NCBI GenBank assembly: GCA_964355075.1
Contig: CAYHCF010000001.1
Coordinates: 62,001 to 126,000, forward strand
DNA length: 64,000 nt
Origin: B1 sp964355075
GTDB lineage: Bacteria > Bacteroidota > Bacteroidia > UKL13-3
Direction of reading: 5' to 3'
The notes under the pieces: generated by a model
What the model was told of the DNA's origin: nothing
What the model saw: the letters and a program-made list of their open reading frames with translations, nothing else
Databases searched by the model: none
Shown: in pieces, positions 18,312-25,425 of the stretch
How positions within the stretch are numbered: position 1 is the first letter of the stretch
Layout: each line of letters starts with the position of its first letter
Program-made: the position numbers and the translations under genes

Positions 18312-18500
18312 TTAATCTAAACCACTATCTTTCTTCATGCAGGAAATAATAACAAAGCACTTACGGCACCAATAACTTTTAAGGTTTAGAAAAAACAATA
18401 AATACCGGGCATAAAAAGGTCGTTTTACCCGTTCCAAATCCCATGAACCACAAGAGGGGCAATGGTTGCCAAGTTTATATTTAAGCAGATGTATTCCCAT
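18312..18500 (-). CDS. Small putative zinc-ribbon protein
   Basis: A 62-residue frame with two Cys pairs: CPSCGSWDLERVKRP near residue 14 and YWCRKC near residue 44, separated by a basic/hydrophobic stretch (FYARYLLFFLNLKS). The CxxC...CxxC spacing and the aromatic-basic filling fit a zinc ribbon of the type seen in many tiny Bacteroidota proteins. It is the only gene-like frame on the minus strand in the interval 17911-18604. Function unknown. Confidence 0.45.
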   Translation of the reverse strand: MGIHLLKYKLGNHCPSCGSWDLERVKRPFYARYLLFFLNLKSYWCRKCFVIISCMKKDSGLD

Positions 18501-18604
18501 TGCCAGTGCAATATTAATATATTTAAGCAGCTATCCCATGAAAATAATCATTATTTAGAAAATATTAAGTTTTAACTTATTTTGCAGACATAAAATTTAT
18601 CCTT

Positions 18605-19726
18605 ATGTTATTTAAACAAATAGTGGGTCAAGCGTATTTAAAAAATAAGCTCGTAAATATGGTTGCCGGGGGTAGAATCAGTCATACCCAGCTATTTGTA
18701 GGGCCTGAAGGATGTGGGAACCTGGCATTGGCGGTTGCATTTGCTCAATATATAAATTGCCTGCACCCCTTACCTGATGATAGTTGCGGAGTTTGTTCAT
18801 CCTGTTTGAAGTTTGAAAAACTCATACATCCGGATTTACATTTCACCTATCCAACCATTTCCCCTTACAAACAAAGCAAAGAGTTAATAGAAGAATGGCG
18901 CGAAGCTTTTACGGCAAACCCATATCTCAGCAACTTTGACTGGCTAAATATGCTGGATAATGGTACCAATAAACAAGGGAATATTACCATTGATGAATGT
19001 CGTGATATTGTTCACCGACTCGGTTTTACCAGTTATGAAGCAAAATACAAAATACAAATTATCTGGCAAGCGGAGCATTTAAAAAATGAAGGTAATGTAT
19101 TACTGAAAATATTAGAGGAACCCCCGCAGAACACCATTATTATATTAGTAGCCAATGATACCGAAAAGGTTTTGGCTACCATTTTATCCCGCACTCAAAC
19201 CATAAAAGTTTCCAAATTAAATGACAGCGAAATTGAAACTGCCCTAATTGATTTGCATGCATGTAGCAGGCAAAAAGCAACGGACATAGCGCGCCTGTCT
19301 GATGGTGATTATAATATGGCTGTTTCGTTGGCTGCGGTTGAACACGACGGCTATTTTGAAAGATACAGCAAGTGGATGCGTTGCTGTTATTCCGGTAAAG
19401 TAGATGAAATACAAAAATGGGTGGATGAGATTGCCGGAACCGGCCGTGAGTATGTGAAAAATTTTATTGGCTATACCATTCAAATGTTAAGAGCGGCCTT
19501 CTTATACAGGTATGGCGATAAACAATTACTCAGAGTAAATGAGGAGGAGCTGAATTTTTTGGTGAAGTTTACCGGATTTATTCATGAGGGAAATTTATCG
19601 GAAATAATCAAATCATTAGATGATTCGGTATTTTATACTGAAAGGAATGCAAACCTGAAAATCATGTTTTTAAATCTTTCTTTGTATATTGGCAAACAAT
19701 TGAGGAGCATTCAGAAAGCTGCCTGA
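18605..19726 (+). CDS. holB: DNA polymerase III subunit delta' (clamp loader)
   Basis: The AAA+ clamp-loader subunit, 373 residues. The Walker A position reads GPEGCGNLALA, without the Lys. This is expected for delta', which does not hydrolyse ATP. Zinc cysteines follow in NCLHPLPDDSCGVCSSC. The DECRDIVHRL and KILEEPPQNTIIILVAND (sensor-1 region) segments and SRTQ are typical. It is first in a group with the PSP1 gene (69 bp downstream) and gldH, an order common in Bacteroidota. Confidence 0.92.
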   Translation: MLFKQIVGQAYLKNKLVNMVAGGRISHTQLFVGPEGCGNLALAVAFAQYINCLHPLPDDSCGVCSSCLKFEKLIHPDLHFTYPTISPYKQSKELIEEWREAFTANPYLSNFDWLNMLDNGTNKQGNITIDECRDIVHRLGFTSYEAKYKIQIIWQAEHLKNEGNVLLKILEEPPQNTIIILVANDTEKVLATILSRTQTIKVSKLNDSEIETALIDLHACSRQKATDIARLSDGDYNMAVSLAAVEHDGYFERYSKWMRCCYSGKVDEIQKWVDEIAGTGREYVKNFIGYTIQMLRAAFLYRYGDKQLLRVNEEELNFLVKFTGFIHEGNLSEIIKSLDDSVFYTERNANLKIMFLNLSLYIGKQLRSIQKAA

Positions 19727-19795
19727 AGAAAAATATTCGAAATTGCCGATGGCAATATTTAAGTTTAACTGTTTTAAGGAAAGAAAGTATATAAA

Positions 19796-21196
19796 ATGGG
19801 ATTTGGATCTGGCGGTTGCAGCACAGGAGGCTGTGGCAACGATAACGGCTCGGGAAGCTGTAATAAATTAAATACTTTCAACTGGCTGAGCGATATGGAA
19901 TTACCACCATACATGAGGCCTTTTGACATTGTTGAAGTACGGTTCAAAGGTACCCGTAAAGAGTTTTATAAAAATCCATATAATATTGATTTTTATATAA
20001 ACGAATACGTAGTGGTTGAAACCGAAAATGGATATGATATCGGGCAGGTGGCCCTAAAAGGTGAGCTGGTAAAACTGCAGTTGAAAAAATACAGCCGCAG
20101 CGAAAATGAACCGGATTTTAAGCGAATTGTTCGTAGAGCTGCCGAAGCGGATATTGCGAAATTGAAGGAAAATCAGGAGCTTGAAGTACCAACCATGTAT
20201 AAGGCAAGAAGTTTTGCCATGGAATTGGGCCTAAGCATGAAGTTAAGTGATGTTGAATATCAGGGAGACAGAAGAAAAGCCACTTTTTTTTATACCGCAG
20301 AAGACCGGGTTGATTTTAGGGAATTAATAAAAAAATTAGCCGATTCGTTTAAGGTGCGGATTGAAATGCGGCAAGTTGGTTATCGTCAGGAGGCGGCCAG
20401 ACTTGGTGGTATTGGAAGTTGTGGAAGAGAATTATGTTGCAGCACCTGGCTGACAGATTTTAAAATGGTCCATACCAATTCAGCCCGTTATCAAAATTTA
20501 TCCCTGAACCCACTTAAATTGAGTGGACAATGTGCAAAATTAAAATGCTGTTTGAATTTTGAATTAGACAGTTATATGGAGGCTTTGCGTGATTTTCCAA
20601 ATGAAAATACAGTCACACTTCAATTTGCTGAAGACAAAGTTTATCGTTCGGTAAAAACTGACATTCTTAAGCGTCTGATGTGGTTTGCCCCACAAAGCGA
20701 AATGGGAGGTGAATGGTTAAGTTTTCCGGTAAAACAGGTTATGGAGTTTCTTGAATTAAATAAAAAAGGAGAAAAACCAGCTTTGGTTATTGCAGAAAAA
20801 AGCCAGCTGAAAACGGATAAGGTTGAGCTTGACTTTAAAAATGAAATGGGGGTAGGCAGCTTAACCCGCCTAGATGAAAAACAAAAGCGCGGAAATGAAA
20901 GAAAAAACAAAAACAGGAATCAAAACAGAGGCAACCCAACACCCCGATACGAGGAAAAAAATGAACGAAAAAATACCCAACAAGATCTAAATATTAAGCA
21001 AAATCCAAATCAGGGCGCTCATCCGAATACCAACCAGAATCCAAATCAACAGAATTCGAATCAGCAGAATCCAAATCAGCAGAATCCAAATCAGCAGAAT
21101 CCGAATCAGCAGAACCCGAATCAGCAGAACCCAAACCGCCGGCCTAACAATAATAACCGAAACCGAAATAACCAAAATCGAAACCCAAAACCTTAA
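19796..21196 (+). CDS. PSP1-domain (RicT-like) protein with Asn/Gln-rich repeat tail
   Basis: A 466-residue protein. Residues ~1-320 hold the PSP1 domain with its Cys cluster (GIGSCGRELCCSTWL and SGQCAKLKCCLNFE), which in RicT of Bacillus binds iron-sulfur clusters as part of an RNA-processing regulator complex. The start GFGSGGCSTGGCG adds Cys near the N-terminus. The last ~110 residues are low-complexity and basic, with seven 5-residue units of the NPNQQ type (codons 415-449) and an N/R-rich end. The stop overlaps the gldH start (TAATG). The tail looks disordered; what it binds is unknown. Confidence 0.85.
   Translation: MGFGSGGCSTGGCGNDNGSGSCNKLNTFNWLSDMELPPYMRPFDIVEVRFKGTRKEFYKNPYNIDFYINEYVVVETENGYDIGQVALKGELVKLQLKKYSRSENEPDFKRIVRRAAEADIAKLKENQELEVPTMYKARSFAMELGLSMKLSDVEYQGDRRKATFFYTAEDRVDFRELIKKLADSFKVRIEMRQVGYRQEAARLGGIGSCGRELCCSTWLTDFKMVHTNSARYQNLSLNPLKLSGQCAKLKCCLNFELDSYMEALRDFPNENTVTLQFAEDKVYRSVKTDILKRLMWFAPQSEMGGEWLSFPVKQVMEFLELNKKGEKPALVIAEKSQLKTDKVELDFKNEMGVGSLTRLDEKQKRGNERKNKNRNQNRGNPTPRYEEKNERKNTQQDLNIKQNPNQGAHPNTNQNPNQQNSNQQNPNQQNPNQQNPNQQNPNQQNPNRRPNNNNRNRNNQNRNPKP
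21038..21142 (+). repeat. Seven tandem 15-bp units encoding NPNQQ-type repeats
   Basis: Seven consecutive 15-bp units of the pattern AATCCRAATCAGCAG encode NPNQQ, NSNQQ, four NPNQQ and NPNRR. The nearly identical nucleotide sequence in units 3-6 points to recent slippage or unequal exchange, so the copy number is likely variable between strains. Confidence 0.9.
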
Positions 21197-21684
21197 TGAT
21201 CAGAAATCCATTTATTACACTATTTATTATAACCTGTATTCTCTTTAGTATGCAGTCATGTGATAAAGCACGTGTATTTGATGAGAACAAAGACATCACC
21301 AACGATGCATGGTATTATAAAAACAGGCTCTTGTTTGATATAAATATTGAAGACACTGCTAAGATTTACAATTTTTATGTAAACCTGCGCCTCAGCAAAG
21401 AATACTATTACTGTAATTTATTTTTAATCTTGCACCAAACCAATCCGGGGAAAAAGGAGCAAAGTGAAAGAAAGGAATTTACCTTTGCTGATGAAACTGG
21501 GAAATGGCTGGGTAGAGGTCTGGGAGATATCCTTGATTACCAGATTCCAGTTTATCAAAACATAAAATTTCATGAAAAAGGCATTTATCATTTCGAACTC
21601 GAGCAAAACATGCGAGATGATACCTTGATGCATATTAAATCTGCCGGAATCAGGATTGAGGATGCCGTGATGGTGAGGGAATAA
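21196..21684 (+). CDS. gldH: Gliding motility lipoprotein GldH
   Basis: A 162-residue lipoprotein. The signal peptide ends in the lipobox LFSMQSC, with Cys at residue 22. The body matches GldH: early ARVFDENKDI, then a beta-rich core with LGRGLGDILDY and IYHFELEQNMRDD. In Flavobacterium gldH is needed for gliding and chitin use, but homologues occur in non-gliding relatives. It overlaps the PSP1 stop by one base and is last in the holB-PSP1-gldH group. Confidence 0.9.
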   Translation: MIRNPFITLFIITCILFSMQSCDKARVFDENKDITNDAWYYKNRLLFDINIEDTAKIYNFYVNLRLSKEYYYCNLFLILHQTNPGKKEQSERKEFTFADETGKWLGRGLGDILDYQIPVYQNIKFHEKGIYHFELEQNMRDDTLMHIKSAGIRIEDAVMVRE

Positions 21685-21969
21685 TTATTTACGATTGGGG
21701 ATTTACGATTAACGATTCAATGTCGACGTTAAGAGAATATCACCTTTTTTATTGGAATTAACAAAAAATCGTATCAGGATGTGCTTTCACCGCGATCCTT
21801 CGGCAAACTCAGGATGACACCCAGCTCGTTATTTTGGGCAATGATTTTGGCGAGATGAATTTTTTGCTTTGCAAAAAATTCATCTCGCCAAAATCACAAC
21901 TTCATCTGAGTTACGAAATGTCATCCTGAGCTTGCCGAAGGATCCTCAAACAGCATTTATTTACGATTG
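21685..21969. repeat. MITE-like nested inverted repeats between 13-bp direct repeats
   Basis: A 13-bp direct repeat TTATTTACGATTG occurs at 21685-21697 and 21957-21969. Inside lies an outer 25-bp inverted repeat (21794-21818 with 21920-21944, one mismatch; core CATCCTGAGCTTGCCGAAGG). Inside that is a perfect 25-bp hairpin at 21843-21867/21871-21895 with a 3-base loop. The outer arm belongs to the palindromic CATCCTGAG...GAAGGATC repeat seen in many bacterial genomes. There is no coding frame. It fills the gap after gldH. Confidence 0.75.
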
Positions 21970-21985
21970 CAGATTTAAAATCAAA

Positions 21986-22177
21986 TTACTCCAGATACTT
22001 CGAAAATTTTTCATTGATGTGCTCATTGAACCATTTATCAATTATCGTCTTTTTGAAACGCCATTCTTTACCCAGTTTGGCTGCTGGAATTTTGCCTTCC
22101 TGTGCCCATACATATATAGTCTGAGGCTTTAGCTTTAAATATTTTGCGATCTCTTCAAGTGTCATTATATCTTCCAT
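21986..22177 (-). CDS. Helix-turn-helix (excisionase/MerR-like) small protein
   Basis: A 63-residue single-domain protein of the winged-helix 'excisionase' type: MTLEEIAKYLKLKPQTIYVW, AQEGKIPAAKLGKEWRF and then IDKWFNEH. Such stand-alone domains bind DNA. The start codon lies 2 bp after the stop of the upstream membrane-protein gene, so the two are co-transcribed and the membrane protein is the likely functional partner. No integrase is nearby, so the word excisionase should not be taken literally. Confidence 0.85.
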   Translation of the reverse strand: MEDIMTLEEIAKYLKLKPQTIYVWAQEGKIPAAKLGKEWRFKKTIIDKWFNEHINEKFSKYLE

Positions 22178-22179
22178 CG

Positions 22180-22965
22180 TTATTTCTTTTTAAAATATAA
22201 ATGACTGGCTGTATCCACTTCAATTGGCTGTGAGTAGGAGTTGTAAGGGGCTTTCTCAAGTGTATTTATTTCCTGATTATCTTTTTTTGAAACCAATTGT
22301 TCCACAGAATAAACAATGGCCGTATAAAAGTTGCCCTCGTATTTCCTGAATAATTTAAAATCTTCATCCCGGTTACATAAAAATGGCCTTAAATTCCATG
22401 AAAGCTGAATACCTACAAATGCCAGAATAACGATCCAGATTTTAAATACCGATACCCCGATCTGAGGATAAATGGCCTTTTTCTCATAGGCATATTTCAA
22501 TGCATCAACCATCAGCCTTAAACCAAAAACGCCTCCGAAAATAAAAATGCCCACATGCAAAAGTTGCAAAAAGTGGTAATTCCCTCCGGTAATCTGAAAG
22601 AAAATAACTACCGGTGAAAAAGACAGAATAATCGTGGTGGAAAGCACTAAACCGCTTAAAACAATAACAATCATTTGCCTGATCTTCATAGATGAACCCA
22701 ATACCTGCTGGATAATAAAAAAAGAAGGGAAACAAATGGTGATGGAAAATAAAAAGAGCGCAATTACCTTAATACCTGCCACAACAGATTGCAGAAAACT
22801 ATGATAACTGCCCATCACAACCCCGTACATAAAAGCAAAGGCACAGATAATAAGGAGTTGATTAACGATTAATCTGTTCGACTGCTTCGTACTGATTTCC
22901 TCAAAATAAGTTTCCCGGTTTTGGAAAACTTTAAATACCTCAATAAACCCTTTTTGATTTTTCAT
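22180..22965 (-). CDS. Uncharacterised polytopic membrane protein
   Basis: 261 residues with about six hydrophobic spans between residues ~30 and ~200. There is a soluble N-terminus (FKVFQNRETYFEEI) and a C-terminal soluble tail of ~60 residues. The motif SWNLRPFLCNRDEDFKLFRKYEGNFY after the last helix recurs in unnamed membrane proteins of Bacteroidota and cyanobacteria, as far as I recall. No catalytic motif is apparent. It is followed by the HTH gene after 2 bp, so the pair may form a membrane sensor-regulator unit. I do not recognise a function. Confidence 0.75.
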   Translation of the reverse strand: MKNQKGFIEVFKVFQNRETYFEEISTKQSNRLIVNQLLIICAFAFMYGVVMGSYHSFLQSVVAGIKVIALFLFSITICFPSFFIIQQVLGSSMKIRQMIVIVLSGLVLSTTIILSFSPVVIFFQITGGNYHFLQLLHVGIFIFGGVFGLRLMVDALKYAYEKKAIYPQIGVSVFKIWIVILAFVGIQLSWNLRPFLCNRDEDFKLFRKYEGNFYTAIVYSVEQLVSKKDNQEINTLEKAPYNSYSQPIEVDTASHLYFKKK

Positions 22966-23107
22966 ATTTGTTAAATTATAATCAAAAATAGTATATTTAT
23001 TCTATTATCCTACTGTTTATTGCTGTTTTCTATTGTTTAATGCTATTTAGATGAAATCTAATCTGGTCAAACATGATTGATTTCCGCTCGGCTTTTTTCG
23101 TAATTAA

Positions 23108-24001
23108 TCAGCCATATTTCTCAATATAACTGTACAAATTAAAGTCAGTTTTGCCTGAGGCCTGCAGTAAGTCATCTTCGAGCTCTTTTATTCTGATATC
23201 GCGTGTTCGCAGTTCTTTTATCATCATCATGGCTTTTTGTGCAAGTAGGTGATTTTTTTTTGATGAGGTATTTGAAATAATGGAATGCTTATGTATGGCC
23301 TCCACTAATAATTCAATTCCCTCATTCAAAAGAGCAACCGTATTAATTACCGGAATTTCCCAGTTTGCTTCGGCGTGCGTATGAGCCAAATAGCTTAGGT
23401 TTTTGAATAAAATATCGGCTCCTGCCCTGTCAGATTTATTGACAACAAAAATATCAGCAATTTCCATGATGCCGCTTTTGATGGTTTGAATATCATCTCC
23501 AGCCTCGGGTACCAAAACCAATAAAGTGGTATCGGCCAGACCTGCAATTTCAACTTCGCTCTGACCCACTCCTACCGTTTCAATAATAATATAATCGAAA
23601 CGAGCAGCCCTTAATACATCACATACCTCAAATATTTTTGGTGCCAAACCGCCCAGACTTCCACGACTGGCCATACTTCGGATAAAGAGATTCGGGTTCA
23701 AAAAATGCTGACTCATTCGAATTCGATCCCCCATTAATGAACCCTTATTAAAAGGTGAACTGGGATCAACCGCAACAACGGCTACCTTCTTATTTTGATG
23801 AAGCAGATTTTCTACTAAACAATTTATCAATGTGCTTTTACCGGCTCCCGGTGGACCGGTTATTCCAATAACAGGAGTTGGGGCAAAGCTTAAAGCTGCC
23901 AGCATTTCGCGATAGCCTGCTACCTCATTCTCAACCATAGAAATAAAGCGCGCCAATGCACGTCTATCACCAATTTGAATCGCTTTTAAAATATCATTCA
24001 T
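23108..24001 (-). CDS. meaB: MeaB/ArgK-type GTPase, methylmalonyl-CoA mutase chaperone
   Basis: A 297-residue G3E-family P-loop GTPase that protects and reloads the B12 cofactor of methylmalonyl-CoA mutase. It has Walker A GPPGAGKST at residues 49-57, VAVDPSSPFNKGSLMGDRIRM, the ETVGVGQSE switch region and NKSD for guanine specificity. It lies 20 bp downstream of rpiB. The mutase genes are not in the window. The cobalamin uptake locus at 56.6-61 kb would supply the cofactor. Confidence 0.94.
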   Translation of the reverse strand: MNDILKAIQIGDRRALARFISMVENEVAGYREMLAALSFAPTPVIGITGPPGAGKSTLINCLVENLLHQNKKVAVVAVDPSSPFNKGSLMGDRIRMSQHFLNPNLFIRSMASRGSLGGLAPKIFEVCDVLRAARFDYIIIETVGVGQSEVEIAGLADTTLLVLVPEAGDDIQTIKSGIMEIADIFVVNKSDRAGADILFKNLSYLAHTHAEANWEIPVINTVALLNEGIELLVEAIHKHSIISNTSSKKNHLLAQKAMMMIKELRTRDIRIKELEDDLLQASGKTDFNLYSYIEKYG

Positions 24002-24021
24002 GTGGGTTCAGACCGAAAAAT

Positions 24022-24450
24022 TTAACAGGCAATTTTGTTTACTCTGTTTGCATGCCGGCCTCCTTCGAAACGCGTTGAAATAAAAGTTTGCACAATTTCC
24101 TGAGCCAATTCAACTGAAATAAACCGGGCTGGAAGACACACAATATTTGCATCATTATGTGTTCTGGCCAGTGTGCTTAACTCGTTTTGCCAACAAATTG
24201 CTGCCCGAATACCGGGATGCTTATTGGCCGCCATGGCAACCCCATTGGCGCTTCCACAAATCAAAATGCCGAATTCATATTCCTTTGCTTCCACCGCAGC
24301 AGCCACCGGATGTGCGGTATCGGGATAATCCATAGATGCCATGCTGTAAGTACCAAAATCTTTTATATCATGACCGGCAGCTAACAAAGTTTGTTTGATG
24401 GCCTCTTTATACTCAAATCCTGCGTGATCGCAACCCATTGCAATTTTCAT
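24022..24450 (-). CDS. rpiB: Ribose-5-phosphate isomerase B
   Basis: Interconverts ribose-5-phosphate and ribulose-5-phosphate. It has 142 residues, the RpiB (LacAB) fold length. MGCDHAGFEYKE is the phosphate-binding start, GILICGSANGVAMAANK carries the catalytic Cys and anion hole, and FEGGRHANRVNKI ends the protein. Its own promoter is likely, since a terminator separates it from tatC and a TAACTTTG box precedes the start by a few bases. Confidence 0.95.
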   Translation of the reverse strand: MKIAMGCDHAGFEYKEAIKQTLLAAGHDIKDFGTYSMASMDYPDTAHPVAAAVEAKEYEFGILICGSANGVAMAANKHPGIRAAICWQNELSTLARTHNDANIVCLPARFISVELAQEIVQTFISTRFEGGRHANRVNKIAC

Positions 24451-24454
24451 CTTC

Positions 24455-24462
24455 CAAAGTTA
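24455..24462 (-). promoter_or_regulatory. Putative -7 promoter box (TAACTTTG) of rpiB-meaB
   Basis: TAACTTTG on the minus strand matches the Bacteroidota -7 consensus TAnnTTTG exactly. It ends 4 bp before the rpiB ATG, so the mRNA would be nearly leaderless. No clear -33 TTG is at the usual distance. Confidence 0.4.
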
Positions 24463-24473
24463 GGGTTATGGGC

Positions 24474-24506
24474 ACAAAAAAACCACCTTTTTCAAAGGTG
24501 GTTTTT
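24474..24506 (-). terminator. Intrinsic terminator downstream of tatC
   Basis: AAACCACCTTT and AAAGGTGGTTT form a GC-cored stem with a 3-base loop, with A-runs on one side and T-runs on the other, so it works in both directions. On the minus strand it follows tatC and precedes rpiB. Confidence 0.85.
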
Positions 24507-24572
24507 AAAGTATTAATTAATTACAAAATCTAAAAAAACAAATTTTTTTCAGTATCTGTTCAAGAATTCGTT

Positions 24573-25418
24573 TTAAATAGTTTCAACATGTTTCAATTTG
24601 TTCTTCTCAACTCCTTTTGCCACCAGAATGCTGATTTCATAAAGCGCGTAAAGAGGTAGGGCCATCATGATCTGACTGGCCATATCGGGTGAAGGGGTTA
24701 ATACACCAGCAACAATCAAAATAACTACCAATGCATAACGTCTGTATTTGCGCATTAAACCACTTCCAATAATACCAATTTTTGCAAGAAAATAAACCAA
24801 AATCGGCATCTCAAAAATGAGTCCGGTCGCAAAGGTCAGTGTTGCCAGAAAAGAAACATAGGATGATAAATTTATCTCATTACTAACCATTTCACTCACT
24901 TTGTAGGAACCCAAAAAACTAATGGATAAAGGAGACAAAATAAAATAACCGAATAATATTCCAATAAAAAATAAAGATGAGCTAAAGAATACCAAACCTT
25001 TTGCGTAACGGATTTCCTTACTTGCCAGAGCCGGTTTTATAAAGGCCCAAAACTGGTAAAGAACAAATGGAAATGAAATAACAATTCCACCAATAAAGGC
25101 AATAAATAGATGCTGGGTAAACTGTCCGGTAATGTCAATATTCGATAACACAAATCCCATATCTTTTATACAATAGGCATCGCTTCCGGTGAGCCAAAGC
25201 GACAACTTGCACATTTGCGCATACGTCCAAAAATCAGTGTGTACCGGACCGAAAAGGATGGTATCAAAAAGCAGGGATTTGTTTAAAAAAACTACTACGG
25301 AACAAATAATAACAGCGAGAACCGATCTGATAATATATTTTCTCAGCTCATCAATATGGTCGAAAAACCCCATTTCCTGTCCCTCGGATGATTCGTTTTC
25401 TTCTTGGTCTAAAGCCAT
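24573..25418 (-). CDS. tatC: Sec-independent protein translocase TatC
   Basis: The twin-arginine translocase core subunit, 281 residues with six predicted transmembrane helices. The N-terminal MGFFDHIDELRKYIIRSVLA (the TatC ELR motif) and the FVLYQFWAFIKPAL motif in the first periplasmic loop/TM region are conserved. It has a longer first periplasmic loop than E. coli TatC (FDTILFGPVHTDFW and onwards), as is common in Bacteroidota. It starts 7 bp after purL and ends before a strong terminator, so purL-tatC is one unit. TatA is not in the window. Confidence 0.95.
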   Translation of the reverse strand: MALDQEENESSEGQEMGFFDHIDELRKYIIRSVLAVIICSVVVFLNKSLLFDTILFGPVHTDFWTYAQMCKLSLWLTGSDAYCIKDMGFVLSNIDITGQFTQHLFIAFIGGIVISFPFVLYQFWAFIKPALASKEIRYAKGLVFFSSSLFFIGILFGYFILSPLSISFLGSYKVSEMVSNEINLSSYVSFLATLTFATGLIFEMPILVYFLAKIGIIGSGLMRKYRRYALVVILIVAGVLTPSPDMASQIMMALPLYALYEISILVAKGVEKNKLKHVETI

Positions 25419-25425
25419 AATTGTT

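Noticed and set aside
18605..18720. HolB as a pseudogene because Walker A lacks Lys
   Set aside because: The delta' subunit is naturally non-hydrolysing and related Bacteroidota proteins share the change; the frame is intact.
20987..21175. Minus-strand frame of repeating ILLIW/ILLIR units
   Set aside because: It is antisense to the NPNQQ-encoding repeats of the PSP1 gene; hydrophobicity is an artefact of the 15-bp unit.
21869..22132. Plus-strand frame containing VILSLPKDP
   Set aside because: The peptide comes from the CATCCTGAG...GAAGGATC palindrome, a known source of spurious frames, and the rest is antisense to the HTH gene.
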